64,000 bases of DNA, taken from Amycolatopsis orientalis DSM 43388 (GTDB taxonomy: Bacteria > Actinomycetota > Actinomycetes > Mycobacteriales > Pseudonocardiaceae). The stretch lies in the NCBI RefSeq assembly GCF_000411975.1, contig NZ_ASXG01000099.1, positions 89,063 through 153,062 of the forward strand, written 5' to 3'. This document shows, piece by piece, positions 47,623-55,044 of this stretch; the stretch's first letter is position 1; each line of letters begins with the position of its first letter. The notes under the pieces are model-generated. The model saw nothing but the letters and a program-made list of their open reading frames with translations. It had not been told where the DNA came from and made no database searches. The position numbers and the translations under genes are program-made.

Positions 47623-47993
47623 CGCTGGTCTCGGCGCAGCGGGTGGTCCTCCGGGACCTCGACGAGCACGATCCGCAGCCCGTCCGGGTCGGCGATCCAC
47701 GCCTCGTCGGTGCCCCACGGTTCGCGCCGGGCCTCGCGCACCGGCTCGACCCCGCGCCCGGCCAGTTCGGCCAGTGTCGCCGGGAGATCGCGGACCTGCA
47801 GGAACAGGTTGACGTCCGGACCGGGCCCAGCCTCGCCGGCGCCGACCACCTCGATCGACCCGCCGCCGGCGAAAAACCGAGTGCCGCCAGGGAACTCGCG
47901 CTCGATCGCGAGGCCGAGGACGTCGCGGTAGAACGCGGTGGACACCTCGTGGTCGCGGGGGTGGATCAGCACCCGGCTGCTCAGTACGTCCAT
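47619..47993 (-). CDS. VOC-family (glyoxalase-like) protein
   Basis: A 124-residue vicinal-oxygen-chelate fold protein. The beta-alpha-beta-beta-beta repeats are seen in VLIHPRDHEVSTAFYRDVLGLAIEREFPGG and AWIADPDGLRIVLVEVPEDHP. Glyoxalase I, dioxygenase or resistance roles all occur in the family; the metal ligands are not certain. It is 22 bases from the EamA gene on the same strand. Confidence 0.88.
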   Translation of the reverse strand: MDVLSSRVLIHPRDHEVSTAFYRDVLGLAIEREFPGGTRFFAGGGSIEVVGAGEAGPGPDVNLFLQVRDLPATLAELAGRGVEPVREARREPWGTDEAWIADPDGLRIVLVEVPEDHPLRRDQR

Positions 47994-48015
47994 GGCTCCT
48001 GCCTACCCGAGCCGC

Positions 48016-48879
48016 TCAGGCGACCGCAATCGCGGCGATCCCGGCCAGCACCACGAGCGATCCGGCGAGCCGGCGGACCGCGTTGCGCTCGCGGAGCACG
48101 AGCCAGGCGGCGACCCCGCCGAACACGATCGACAACTCCCGCGCCGGCGCGACGAGGCTGACCGGCGCGATCCGCAGGGCGTAGAGGACCAGCAGGTATC
48201 CGGCGGGCGACGCGAGTCCGACGATCAGCACCTCGCGCCGATGCTCCCGCCAGAGCCGCTTGATCTCGGACCGGCCGCGGGCCGCGGTCGGGGCCAGCAG
48301 AATGCTCTGTCCGAGCGCACCGCCGCCGAAGTAGACGAGCGGAGGGACCCCGAGCGAGGTCACTGAGTGCGCGTCCCAGAGCGTGTAAGCCGCGATGAAC
48401 GTTCCGGTGGCGACGCCGTAGAACACGCCGGCGCGCCGGGCCTTCGCGTCGCCGGTGCTGCCGCCGAGGCTGATCACCAGGACGCCCGAGACGACCAGGA
48501 AAGCGCCGATCAGCCCGAGCACGCCGGGTCGTTCGCCCAGGACCAGCACGGCCACGAGCACCGACACCAGTGGCCCGGTGCCGCGGGCCAGCGGATAGAC
48601 GATCGACAGGTCGCCGACCTCGTAGCCGCGCTGCAGCACGATCCCGTACCCCACGTGCAGCACCGCGGTGCCGAGCGCGGCGAACAGCCAGGTCCATTGT
48701 GGACGTTCGGGTTCGGCGGCCAGCGCGACCGCGATCACCGGGAGCATCCCCACGGCCGAAACCGTGTAGTACAGCCAGACGAAGCGCGGGCCGCCGCCGG
48801 AAACCTGTTTGGCGGCGAGGTTCCACGCGGCGTGCACGACCGCGGCGACGAGGACCATGGCGAGGGCTGTGGTGTTCAT
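48016..48879 (-). CDS. EamA/DMT-family transporter
   Basis: A 287-residue transporter with about 10 membrane helices in two EamA repeats (VHAAWNLAAKQVSG at the start, and a second repeat after residue 145). DMT members move metabolites or drugs; substrate unknown. It is upstream of the VOC gene on the same strand, so the two may be cotranscribed. Confidence 0.9.
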   Translation of the reverse strand: MNTTALAMVLVAAVVHAAWNLAAKQVSGGGPRFVWLYYTVSAVGMLPVIAVALAAEPERPQWTWLFAALGTAVLHVGYGIVLQRGYEVGDLSIVYPLARGTGPLVSVLVAVLVLGERPGVLGLIGAFLVVSGVLVISLGGSTGDAKARRAGVFYGVATGTFIAAYTLWDAHSVTSLGVPPLVYFGGGALGQSILLAPTAARGRSEIKRLWREHRREVLIVGLASPAGYLLVLYALRIAPVSLVAPARELSIVFGGVAAWLVLRERNAVRRLAGSLVVLAGIAAIAVA

Positions 48880-49157
48880 CCGGACCCTTTCAGGTTTTCA
48901 GCGCACGCTGAAGACCGGGTCCTCCAGGCTTTTGTCCCGTCAGATGAACGGCAGGGCTCGGTGTCCCGCCGAAGGTGCCGCTCGGACCAGTCCCGCCCGC
49001 CCTCGTTGTCTTCGCGACCCGCGGTGCGGGACCACGGGCAGGCGGCGGAACCCTAGGCACTACCGGAGCCCACCGTAACGGAGCCGCCGCCGGGGCGCCG
49101 GGCGATTTCCGGCTCCGGGGGCCTCATCGGGGCCCTCGCCGGGACTGCGAGCAGGGC

Positions 49158-49166
49158 TGTTAAGAT
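49158..49166 (+). promoter_or_regulatory. Extended -10 promoter of rpsT
   Basis: TGTTAAGAT combines an extended -10 TG with TAAGAT, 118 bases before the rpsT ATG; no clear -35 is seen, as usual for extended -10 sites. The 405-base gap from 48880 to here has no gene. Confidence 0.55.
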
Positions 49167-49206
49167 TTTCGACTGTTGCCGTGCGGCATTCCGTCAGGGA
49201 GGAAAC

Positions 49207-49233
49207 CCGGCAGTCCCCTCAGGACTGATCCGG
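49207..49233 (+). promoter_or_regulatory. Stem-loop in the rpsT 5' leader
   Basis: CAGTCC-CCTCA-GGACTG (49211-49227) is a perfect 6-bp hairpin, extended by CCGG pairs at 49207-49210 and 49230-49233 across a 2-base bulge, giving a 10-bp bulged stem in the predicted rpsT leader. Ribosomal protein leaders are often autoregulated; binding of S20 is inference. Confidence 0.55.
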
Positions 49234-49284
49234 AGCCACACGAACGCGGCAGCGACCTTCACCGAGTGAAAGAGGAACGCCTCC

Positions 49285-49545
49285 ATGGCCAACATCAAGT
49301 CGCAGGTCAAGCGCATCACGACGAACGAGAAGGCGCGGCAGCGCAACCTGGCGATCCGGTCCTCGGTGAAGACCGCGATCCGCAAGTTCCGCGAGGCCGC
49401 CGAAGCCGGTGACAAGGACAAGGCCCTCGAACTGCAGCGCGACGCCGCTCGCAAGCTCGACAAGGCCGTCACCAAGGGCGTCATCCACGCCAACCAGGCC
49501 GCGAACAAGAAGTCGGCTCTCGCGAAGCGCGCGAACCAGCTCTGA
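49285..49545 (+). CDS. rpsT: 30S ribosomal protein S20
   Basis: An 86-residue, very basic helical protein with the S20 start MANIKSQVKRITTNEKARQRN and the end ANKKSALAKRANQL. It binds 16S rRNA helix 9/44 during 30S assembly. AGAGGAACG precedes the ATG. It is monocistronic: a strong terminator lies 15 bases after the stop, and the holA gene is convergent. A single S20 gene of this length is normal for Actinobacteria. Confidence 0.98.
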   Translation: MANIKSQVKRITTNEKARQRNLAIRSSVKTAIRKFREAAEAGDKDKALELQRDAARKLDKAVTKGVIHANQAANKKSALAKRANQL

Positions 49546-49560
49546 GCGCAGTCTTCCCGG

Positions 49561-49592
49561 AAGGCCCGGCGGCTTCGGCTGCCGGGCCTTTT
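49561..49592 (+). terminator. Intrinsic terminator of rpsT
   Basis: AAGGCCCGGC (49561-49570) pairs perfectly with GCCGGGCCTT (49581-49590), continuing inward to a TTCG tetraloop (49574-49577), followed by TTCC. Confidence 0.9.
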
Positions 49593-49619
49593 CCGTGTCC
49601 TGGATCGCAGGTCAGTTCG

Positions 49620-49976
49620 GTCGTTGGGGATGGTGCCGACGTTGGGGGTGGTGCCGTCGTTCGGAGCGGTGCCGTCGTTCAGCGCAACGCCGCCGTTCAG
49701 GGCCAGCACCGTCGTTCAGGGCAGCGCCGCCATTCGGGGCAGCGTCGTCGTTCAGGGCAGCACCGCCATTCAGGGCCAGCACCGTCGTTCAGGGCAGCGC
49801 CGCCATTCGGGGCAGCGTCGCCGTTCGGGCCAATGCCGCCGTTCGGGGCAGCGCCGTCGTTCGCGGCAGCGCCGTGATGCAGGGCGGTGATGCAGGGCGG
49901 TGCCGCTGTTCAGGGCCAGCACCGTCGGCGGGGCGGTGCCGTGGTTCGGGCCAGCAGCGTCGCGCTGCGCAGCACC
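49620..49976. repeat. 18-bp minisatellite, about 20 imperfect units
   Basis: Between the rpsT terminator and the holA stop lie about 20 head-to-tail units with consensus GYCRTTCRGGGCAGCRCC. Most are 18 bases; four vary: 19 bases (49692, 49765, 49905) and 17 (49924), and one is truncated to 13 (49874). Units 49711-49764 and 49784-49819 are near-identical higher-order copies. No start codon or ribosome-binding site makes a protein convincing, although the 18-base period keeps reading frames open on both strands. The rest of the 580-base gap (49977-50125) shows no feature. Confidence 0.85.
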
Positions 49977-50125
49977 GTCGCGTGAGCCAGCAGCGGATCG
50001 AACCCAGAACTCGGTGCCAGCCCATGGCCGCGGCTGCACCCCGCCCGGCGCAGCGGTCGCGAGGACATTCACCCCGGGCACCACAGCGGTCGAAGCTCCG
50101 CTGAGGCAGTCACGCCGATCGGGCG

Positions 50126-51097
50126 TCAGCGGTCCCCTTTGGCCGCGACCACGTCGAGGACCGCGCGCTGCAGGGCGTAGTTCGCATCGGCCGCGGCACC
50201 CTTGACCTCGGCGTTCAGCCGGGCCACGACGCGCATCGCGGTCGCCAGGCCGTCCTGCCCCCAGCCGCGCGACTGGCCTTGCGCCTTGCGGATCTTCCAC
50301 GGCGGCATGCCCAGTTCGCCCGCCATCTGGTTCGGGTTTCCGCGCCCGGCCGCGGACACACGAGCGATCGTGCGGACCGCGTCGGCGAGCGCGTCGGCCA
50401 CCAGCACATGCGGGACGCCCAGCTGCATCGCCCACTGCAGCGACTCCATCGCGGCGGCCCGGTCGCCGGCGACGGCCTTCTCCGCGACCGCGAAGCCGGT
50501 CACGTCGGCACGTCCGGTGTGGTAGCGGCGGACCGCCTGCTCGTCGACGACTCCCCCGGTGTCGGCGACCAGCTGGGTCGCCGCCGAGGACAGTTCGCGC
50601 AGGTCCGAGCCGACCGAGTCGAGCAGCGCCATCAGGCCCCCGGCATCGATCTTGCCGCCCGCGCGGCGCACCTCGTTGCGGACGAACGACTCGCGCTCGG
50701 CGGGCTTGGTGAGCTTCGGGCATTCGGTGATCTCCGCGCCCGCTTTTTTCAACGCGCCCGGCAGCGCCTTGGCCGCCTTGCTCCGCCCGCCGCCACTGTG
50801 CACGACCACGAGGACGATGCCGTCGGCCGGTGCCTTCGCGTACGCGAGGATCGCGTCGGACAGCTCCTGCGAGATGTCCTGCGCCGACTCCAGCACGATC
50901 ACGCGCCCCTCGGCGAACAGCGACGGGCTCACCAGCTCGGCCAGCACCGGCGGTGTGAGATCGGACACCCGCATCCGCGTGAGGTCGGCCGTCGGGTCCG
51001 CGGCCCTGGCCGCGTCGAGGGACGCTCGCACAGCCCGTTCGATGAGCAGTTCTTCCTCGCCCGTGACGAGGTGCAGCGGCGCGGGTGCGGTGGTCAC
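50126..51097 (-). CDS. holA: DNA polymerase III subunit delta
   Basis: A 323-residue clamp-loader delta subunit. The N-terminal ATPase-like domain without Walker A (PLHLVTGEEELLIERAVRAS ... VRRAGGKIDAGGLMALLDSVGSDLRELSSAATQLV) and the C-terminal collar domain (WKIRKAQGQSRGWGQDGLATAMRVVARLNAEVKG) match HolA. It opens the beta clamp in replication. In many Actinobacteria holA directly follows comEC; here thrC on the other strand lies between. Confidence 0.95.
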   Translation of the reverse strand: MTTAPAPLHLVTGEEELLIERAVRASLDAARAADPTADLTRMRVSDLTPPVLAELVSPSLFAEGRVIVLESAQDISQELSDAILAYAKAPADGIVLVVVHSGGGRSKAAKALPGALKKAGAEITECPKLTKPAERESFVRNEVRRAGGKIDAGGLMALLDSVGSDLRELSSAATQLVADTGGVVDEQAVRRYHTGRADVTGFAVAEKAVAGDRAAAMESLQWAMQLGVPHVLVADALADAVRTIARVSAAGRGNPNQMAGELGMPPWKIRKAQGQSRGWGQDGLATAMRVVARLNAEVKGAAADANYALQRAVLDVVAAKGDR

Positions 51098-51230
51098 CCG
51101 GCCATCTTCTCACCCGGTCGGCGAGCCGTCCGCTCCGGTGATGTCGGCCGCCTCCGTGGCACGAGCTGATCGCGATGTCGTACGGTGTAGCCGAGGACGC
51201 GCCCGGCGGCGCTCCGACAACCGAATACCG

Positions 51231-51360
51231 CTCATCCAGAGGGGCAGAGGGAACGGCCCGACGAAGCCCCGGCAACCGGCGTGCAGCCTGTCATCCCGCG
51301 ATCGCGGGGTAGCTGACGACCACGGTGCCAATTCCGGCCCGCTTCGGCGGGGCAGATGAG
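51231..51360 (+). promoter_or_regulatory. SAM-I (S-box) riboswitch of thrC
   Basis: P1 pairs CTCATC (51231-51236) with GATGAG (51355-51360). The S-box core follows in order: AGAGGGGCAGAGGGAACGG (51239-51257), GACGAAGCCCCGGCAACC (51260-51277, P2 and K-turn part), GGTGCCAATTCC (51324-51335), then P4 and the P1 closing strand. The ribosome-binding site GAGGAAAGGA (51358-51367) overlaps the 3' strand of P1, so translational control by SAM is likely. No terminator-type T-run is seen. Confidence 0.93.
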
Positions 51361-51375
51361 GAAAGGAACCTCGCG

Positions 51376-52641
51376 ATGACTGCAGCCCTCAGCGCCACCT
51401 CCGCCAACAAGACGCTCGACCTCGGTCCGGCCGTCGAACTGGTGTCGAAGGAAGAAGGGCACCGGCAGCCGCTCGCTCCGGAATTCGTCTCCGTCGAAGA
51501 CTTCTCGCCGCTTGAGGTCGCGTACGACTTCGGCCGCGTCCGCCGCGAGGACATCGAGGCGGGCCCGCGCAACATCTGGCGTTACAAGAAGCTCCTTCCC
51601 GTCCCCTCGACCGTCGAGGAGACTCCGAACACCGAACCCGGCTGTACCCGGCTCGTGCGCGCCGACCGGCTCGCGAAGGAGCTCGGCCTCAAGCGCGTGT
51701 GGGTCAAGGACGACACCGGCAACCCGACGCACTCGTTCAAGGACCGCGTGGTCGCCGTCGCGCTCGCGGCGGCCCGCGAGTTCGGCTTCGAGGTCCTCGC
51801 GTGTCCGTCGACCGGCAACCTGGCCAACGCGACGGCCGCCGCCGCGGCCCGCGCCGGCTGGCGGTCGGTCGTGCTGATCCCGAAGAGCCTCGAGCGCGCG
51901 AAGATCCTCACCACCGCGGTCTACGACGGCGACCTGATCGCCGTCGACGGCAACTACGACGACGTGAACCGGCTCGCCACCGAACTGGCCGCCGAGCACC
52001 CGAAGTGGGCGTTCGTGAACGTCAACGTCCGCCCGTACTACTCCGAGGGCTCGAAGACGCTCGCCTACGAGGTCGCCGAGCAGCTCGGCTGGCGCATCCC
52101 CGAGCAGATCGTCGTCCCGATCGCCTCCGGTTCCCAGCTCACCAAGGTGGACAAGGGTTTCCGCGAACTCGGCCAGCTCGGCCTCGTGGACGCCAGCCCG
52201 TACAAGGTGTTCGGCGCCCAGGCCACCGGCTGCTCGCCGGTCTCCACCGCGTTCCGCAACGGCCACGACGTGGTCCAGCCCGTCAAGCCGGACACGATCG
52301 CCCGCTCTCTCGCGATCGGCAACCCGGCCGACGGCCCGTACGTGCTCGACGTGGTCAACCGCACCGGCGGCGCGATCGAGGACGTCACCGACGAAGAGGT
52401 CGTCGAAGGCATCCGGCTGCTCGCGCGCACCGAAGGCATCTTCACCGAGACGGCCGGCGGCGTCACCGTGGCGACCGCGAAGAAGCTCGTCGAAACCGGC
52501 AAGCTCGACCCGGACGCCGAAACCGTCCTCCTCATCACCGGCGACGGCCTCAAGACCCTCGACGCGGTCGAGAACCACGTCGGCCCGAAGGCCACCGTGC
52601 CGCCGTCCGCCGAAGCCGTCGCCAAGGCGCTCGGCTACTGA
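51376..52641 (+). CDS. thrC: Threonine synthase (PLP-dependent, plant/archaeal-type N-terminus)
   Basis: A 421-residue fold-type II PLP enzyme. The PLP lysine is Lys122 (GNPTHSFKDRVV); the phosphate-binding loop CPSTGNLANA follows. An N-terminal part of about 80 residues (PLAPEFVSVEDFSPLEVAYDFGRV) is as in the longer synthases. It makes threonine from O-phosphohomoserine. ATG 51376 lies 9 bases after AAGGA. It is alone, not with hom and thrB, and carries a SAM-I riboswitch, which is unusual for threonine synthesis. A paralogue with a methionine-linked role cannot be excluded. Confidence 0.9.
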   Translation: MTAALSATSANKTLDLGPAVELVSKEEGHRQPLAPEFVSVEDFSPLEVAYDFGRVRREDIEAGPRNIWRYKKLLPVPSTVEETPNTEPGCTRLVRADRLAKELGLKRVWVKDDTGNPTHSFKDRVVAVALAAAREFGFEVLACPSTGNLANATAAAAARAGWRSVVLIPKSLERAKILTTAVYDGDLIAVDGNYDDVNRLATELAAEHPKWAFVNVNVRPYYSEGSKTLAYEVAEQLGWRIPEQIVVPIASGSQLTKVDKGFRELGQLGLVDASPYKVFGAQATGCSPVSTAFRNGHDVVQPVKPDTIARSLAIGNPADGPYVLDVVNRTGGAIEDVTDEEVVEGIRLLARTEGIFTETAGGVTVATAKKLVETGKLDPDAETVLLITGDGLKTLDAVENHVGPKATVPPSAEAVAKALGY

Positions 52642-52651
52642 CGCACCGGCC

Positions 52652-52683
52652 CGGGGTCCGCCGCCCTACCGCGGCGGACCCCG
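52652..52683. terminator. Bidirectional hairpin between thrC and comEC
   Basis: A 13-bp inverted repeat, CGGGGTCCGCCGC (52652-52664) with 52671-52683, has a 6-base loop. It starts 11 bases after the thrC stop and covers the comEC stop codon at 52666. There is no T-run on either side. Confidence 0.55.
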
Positions 52684-55044
52684 CGGCTCGCCCCGGCGCA
52701 CGACCGCCGGTCCGCTCCCTCCCGGCACGACCGCGGTGTCACCGTCCACGTCGGTCCGCGTGACCAGCACTCCCATCGTGCCGAGAACGTCCACTGTGGA
52801 CTTGCTCGGGTGCCCGTATCCGTTTCCCGCGCCGACGCTGATCAGCGCCGTGCGCGGCCGCACCGCCGCGAGAAACTGCGGCAGCGAATACCTGGAGCCG
52901 TGGTGCGGCACCTTCAGGACGTCCGCCCGCACATCGACGCCTTCGGCGAGCAGATCCGCCTGCGCGGCCAGCTCGACGTCTCCAGTCAGCAGAACCCGGC
53001 CCGCTGAAGTGTCGGCGCGCAGGACGACCGAACTGTTGTTGATCATCGTGCCGTCCTGCAACGCCGGAGCCCGGGTGGTGGCGTAGCGCGGCCCGAGCAC
53101 CTCCAGCGACAACCCCGGCCATTCCAGCCGCTGCCCTTCGCTCAACTGCGCCAACGGCACGCCACGACGCCGCGCCTCCCCGGCAACCGACTGCCACGCC
53201 CACGCCGGAGCACGCCCCGGCCCGACCGCGATCGCGCCGACTGCCCGTCCGTCGAATACCGACGCGAGACCGCCGATGTGATCCGCGTGGAGATGGCTCA
53301 GCACGAGCAGCGGCACCCGTTCGACACCCAGCCTCCGCAGGCATTCGTCGACCGGCCCTGGTTCCGGCCCGGTGTCGACGACCACGGCGCGGCCGGGCTC
53401 GGCGGTGGCCAGAACGACCGCGTCTCCTTGCCCGACATCGCATTCCACCATCGCCCAGCCGCCCGGCGGCCAGCCCGGCGCCAGGACTTTGGCCGGCACG
53501 ACTGTCAGCAGCACGACGACCAATCCGATCGCCACGAGCAGCCGGAGCCTGCGAAACCGTGCTGCCACCACCACGACGACCAACACCGCCGCCGCGCACA
53601 GTCCGCCCCACCAGCCGCCGGGCCATGACAGCGCGGCGCCAGGCGCTCTCGCGCCATGCCGGGCGACGGTGATCAGCCATCGCGCTTCCGGATCCGCCAA
53701 CCGGATCAGCAACTGCCCCGCACCCGGCCACCATGGCCCGACGACGGTAGCCAGCACACCCAGCACCGTGACCGGCGCGACCACCGGCGCGGCAAGGACG
53801 TTGGTGACGACCGAGACCAAGCTGACCGTGCCCGCCATCCCGGCGATCACCGGTGCGGTGACGACGAAGGCGGCCAGCGGCACCGCGAGGCCTTCGGCGT
53901 ACCCGGGCGGAATTCCCCTCCGCACCAGCGAATCCGCCCAGCGCGGCGCGATCAGCACCAGCCCTGCCGTCGCGAGGACGGAGAGCGCGAAACCGAAGTT
54001 CCCCGCCATCGTCGGGTCCCAGGCCACCAGTACGCACACTGCGAAGGCCAATGCGGGCAACGCGGAACCGCGTCGTCCCAAGGCCAGCGCGAGCAAGCCG
54101 ATGCCGCCCATGACGCCAGCCCGCACGACACTCGGTTCCGGCCCGACCAGGACGAGGAATCCCGCCAGACAGGCTCCGGCCGCCGCTGCGGAAAACCGCG
54201 GGCCTGCCCGGACCAACCGGCACAGCAGCAAGACAGCTCCGCCGATGATGACGAGGTTTCCACCGCTCACCGCCATCAAGTGGGTGAGCCCGGAGGCTTT
54301 GAACTCTCCCTCGACCCGTTGCGGCAACGCGCTCGTGTCACCCAGCACCAGTCCGGGCAGCAGGCCAGCTGGTTCCTCCGGCAGAATCGCGCACAGCGAA
54401 TGCAGGCTGTTCCGCAGGGCCGCTGCTGCGCGCTGCCACCACGGTGCTGGCCCGACGTCGATTGGGGCGGCACGGACGGAGAGCACTGCGACGGTCAACT
54501 CGCCGCTGCGTGCGGGCATGAGCCGTCCGGACGTGGTCGCCTCCTGGCCGGGCAGCAAGCTGCTCCATCCGGCGACCGGCGCCAGCAAGAGGGCCCGTCC
54601 GGTCGATTCGACTGTGCGACCGTCGACTGTGGCCTTGAGGACTTGGGCGGGAATCGCCACTGACCGGGTGCCTGCTTGCTGGTCGGCGTAGCCAGCTTGG
54701 TGGATCGGGCGCGGGCGCTCGCTGATCTCAACGCGCAGCGTCGCTGTCCCGCCGCGGGCAGCAGCGGCTCCCAGCGAATCGGATGCTGCGTCGCGGATGC
54801 GCATGGCGGTCGGGACGGCAGCGACCAGCCCGATCAACAACAGCGCTCCCCCAGCACCGAGGTATCGGGAACGGCCGCGCGCCAGGAGCACTGCCGCGAC
54901 GAGGACCGCTGCAGCTCCAACCAGGGTCGCGACCCACCAACCCCTTTGCAGTCCGGCGAGGGTGGCCGCCCATCCGGCGACGGCGGCGGGGACAAGCCGG
55001 AAATCGTGGTCACGCCGCGACCGGTCCTCGGTTTCCAGCTTCAT
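52666..55044 (-). CDS. comEC: ComEC/Rec2 DNA-uptake channel
   Basis: A 792-residue protein with an N-terminal DUF4131 and membrane part, a competence channel domain (about 200-480, many helices; GLTHLMAVSGGNLVIIGG is the family signature) and a C-terminal metallo-beta-lactamase domain with HLHADHIGG and KVPHHGSRYS. It moves single-stranded DNA through the membrane. The ATG overlaps the comEA stop (ATGA). Metal ligands are intact, so it should be an active nuclease. Confidence 0.96.
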   Translation of the reverse strand: MKLETEDRSRRDHDFRLVPAAVAGWAATLAGLQRGWWVATLVGAAAVLVAAVLLARGRSRYLGAGGALLLIGLVAAVPTAMRIRDAASDSLGAAAARGGTATLRVEISERPRPIHQAGYADQQAGTRSVAIPAQVLKATVDGRTVESTGRALLLAPVAGWSSLLPGQEATTSGRLMPARSGELTVAVLSVRAAPIDVGPAPWWQRAAAALRNSLHSLCAILPEEPAGLLPGLVLGDTSALPQRVEGEFKASGLTHLMAVSGGNLVIIGGAVLLLCRLVRAGPRFSAAAAGACLAGFLVLVGPEPSVVRAGVMGGIGLLALALGRRGSALPALAFAVCVLVAWDPTMAGNFGFALSVLATAGLVLIAPRWADSLVRRGIPPGYAEGLAVPLAAFVVTAPVIAGMAGTVSLVSVVTNVLAAPVVAPVTVLGVLATVVGPWWPGAGQLLIRLADPEARWLITVARHGARAPGAALSWPGGWWGGLCAAAVLVVVVVAARFRRLRLLVAIGLVVVLLTVVPAKVLAPGWPPGGWAMVECDVGQGDAVVLATAEPGRAVVVDTGPEPGPVDECLRRLGVERVPLLVLSHLHADHIGGLASVFDGRAVGAIAVGPGRAPAWAWQSVAGEARRRGVPLAQLSEGQRLEWPGLSLEVLGPRYATTRAPALQDGTMINNSSVVLRADTSAGRVLLTGDVELAAQADLLAEGVDVRADVLKVPHHGSRYSLPQFLAAVRPRTALISVGAGNGYGHPSKSTVDVLGTMGVLVTRTDVDGDTAVVPGGSGPAVVRRGEPRGPPR

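Noticed and set aside
49624..50104. Possible repeat protein encoded by the minisatellite, on either strand
   Set aside because: No ribosome-binding site, units of 13, 17 and 19 bases break the frame, and residues of the repeat are only a by-product of the 18-base period.
50112..50126. Terminator of holA
   Set aside because: A 5-bp stem with no T-run.
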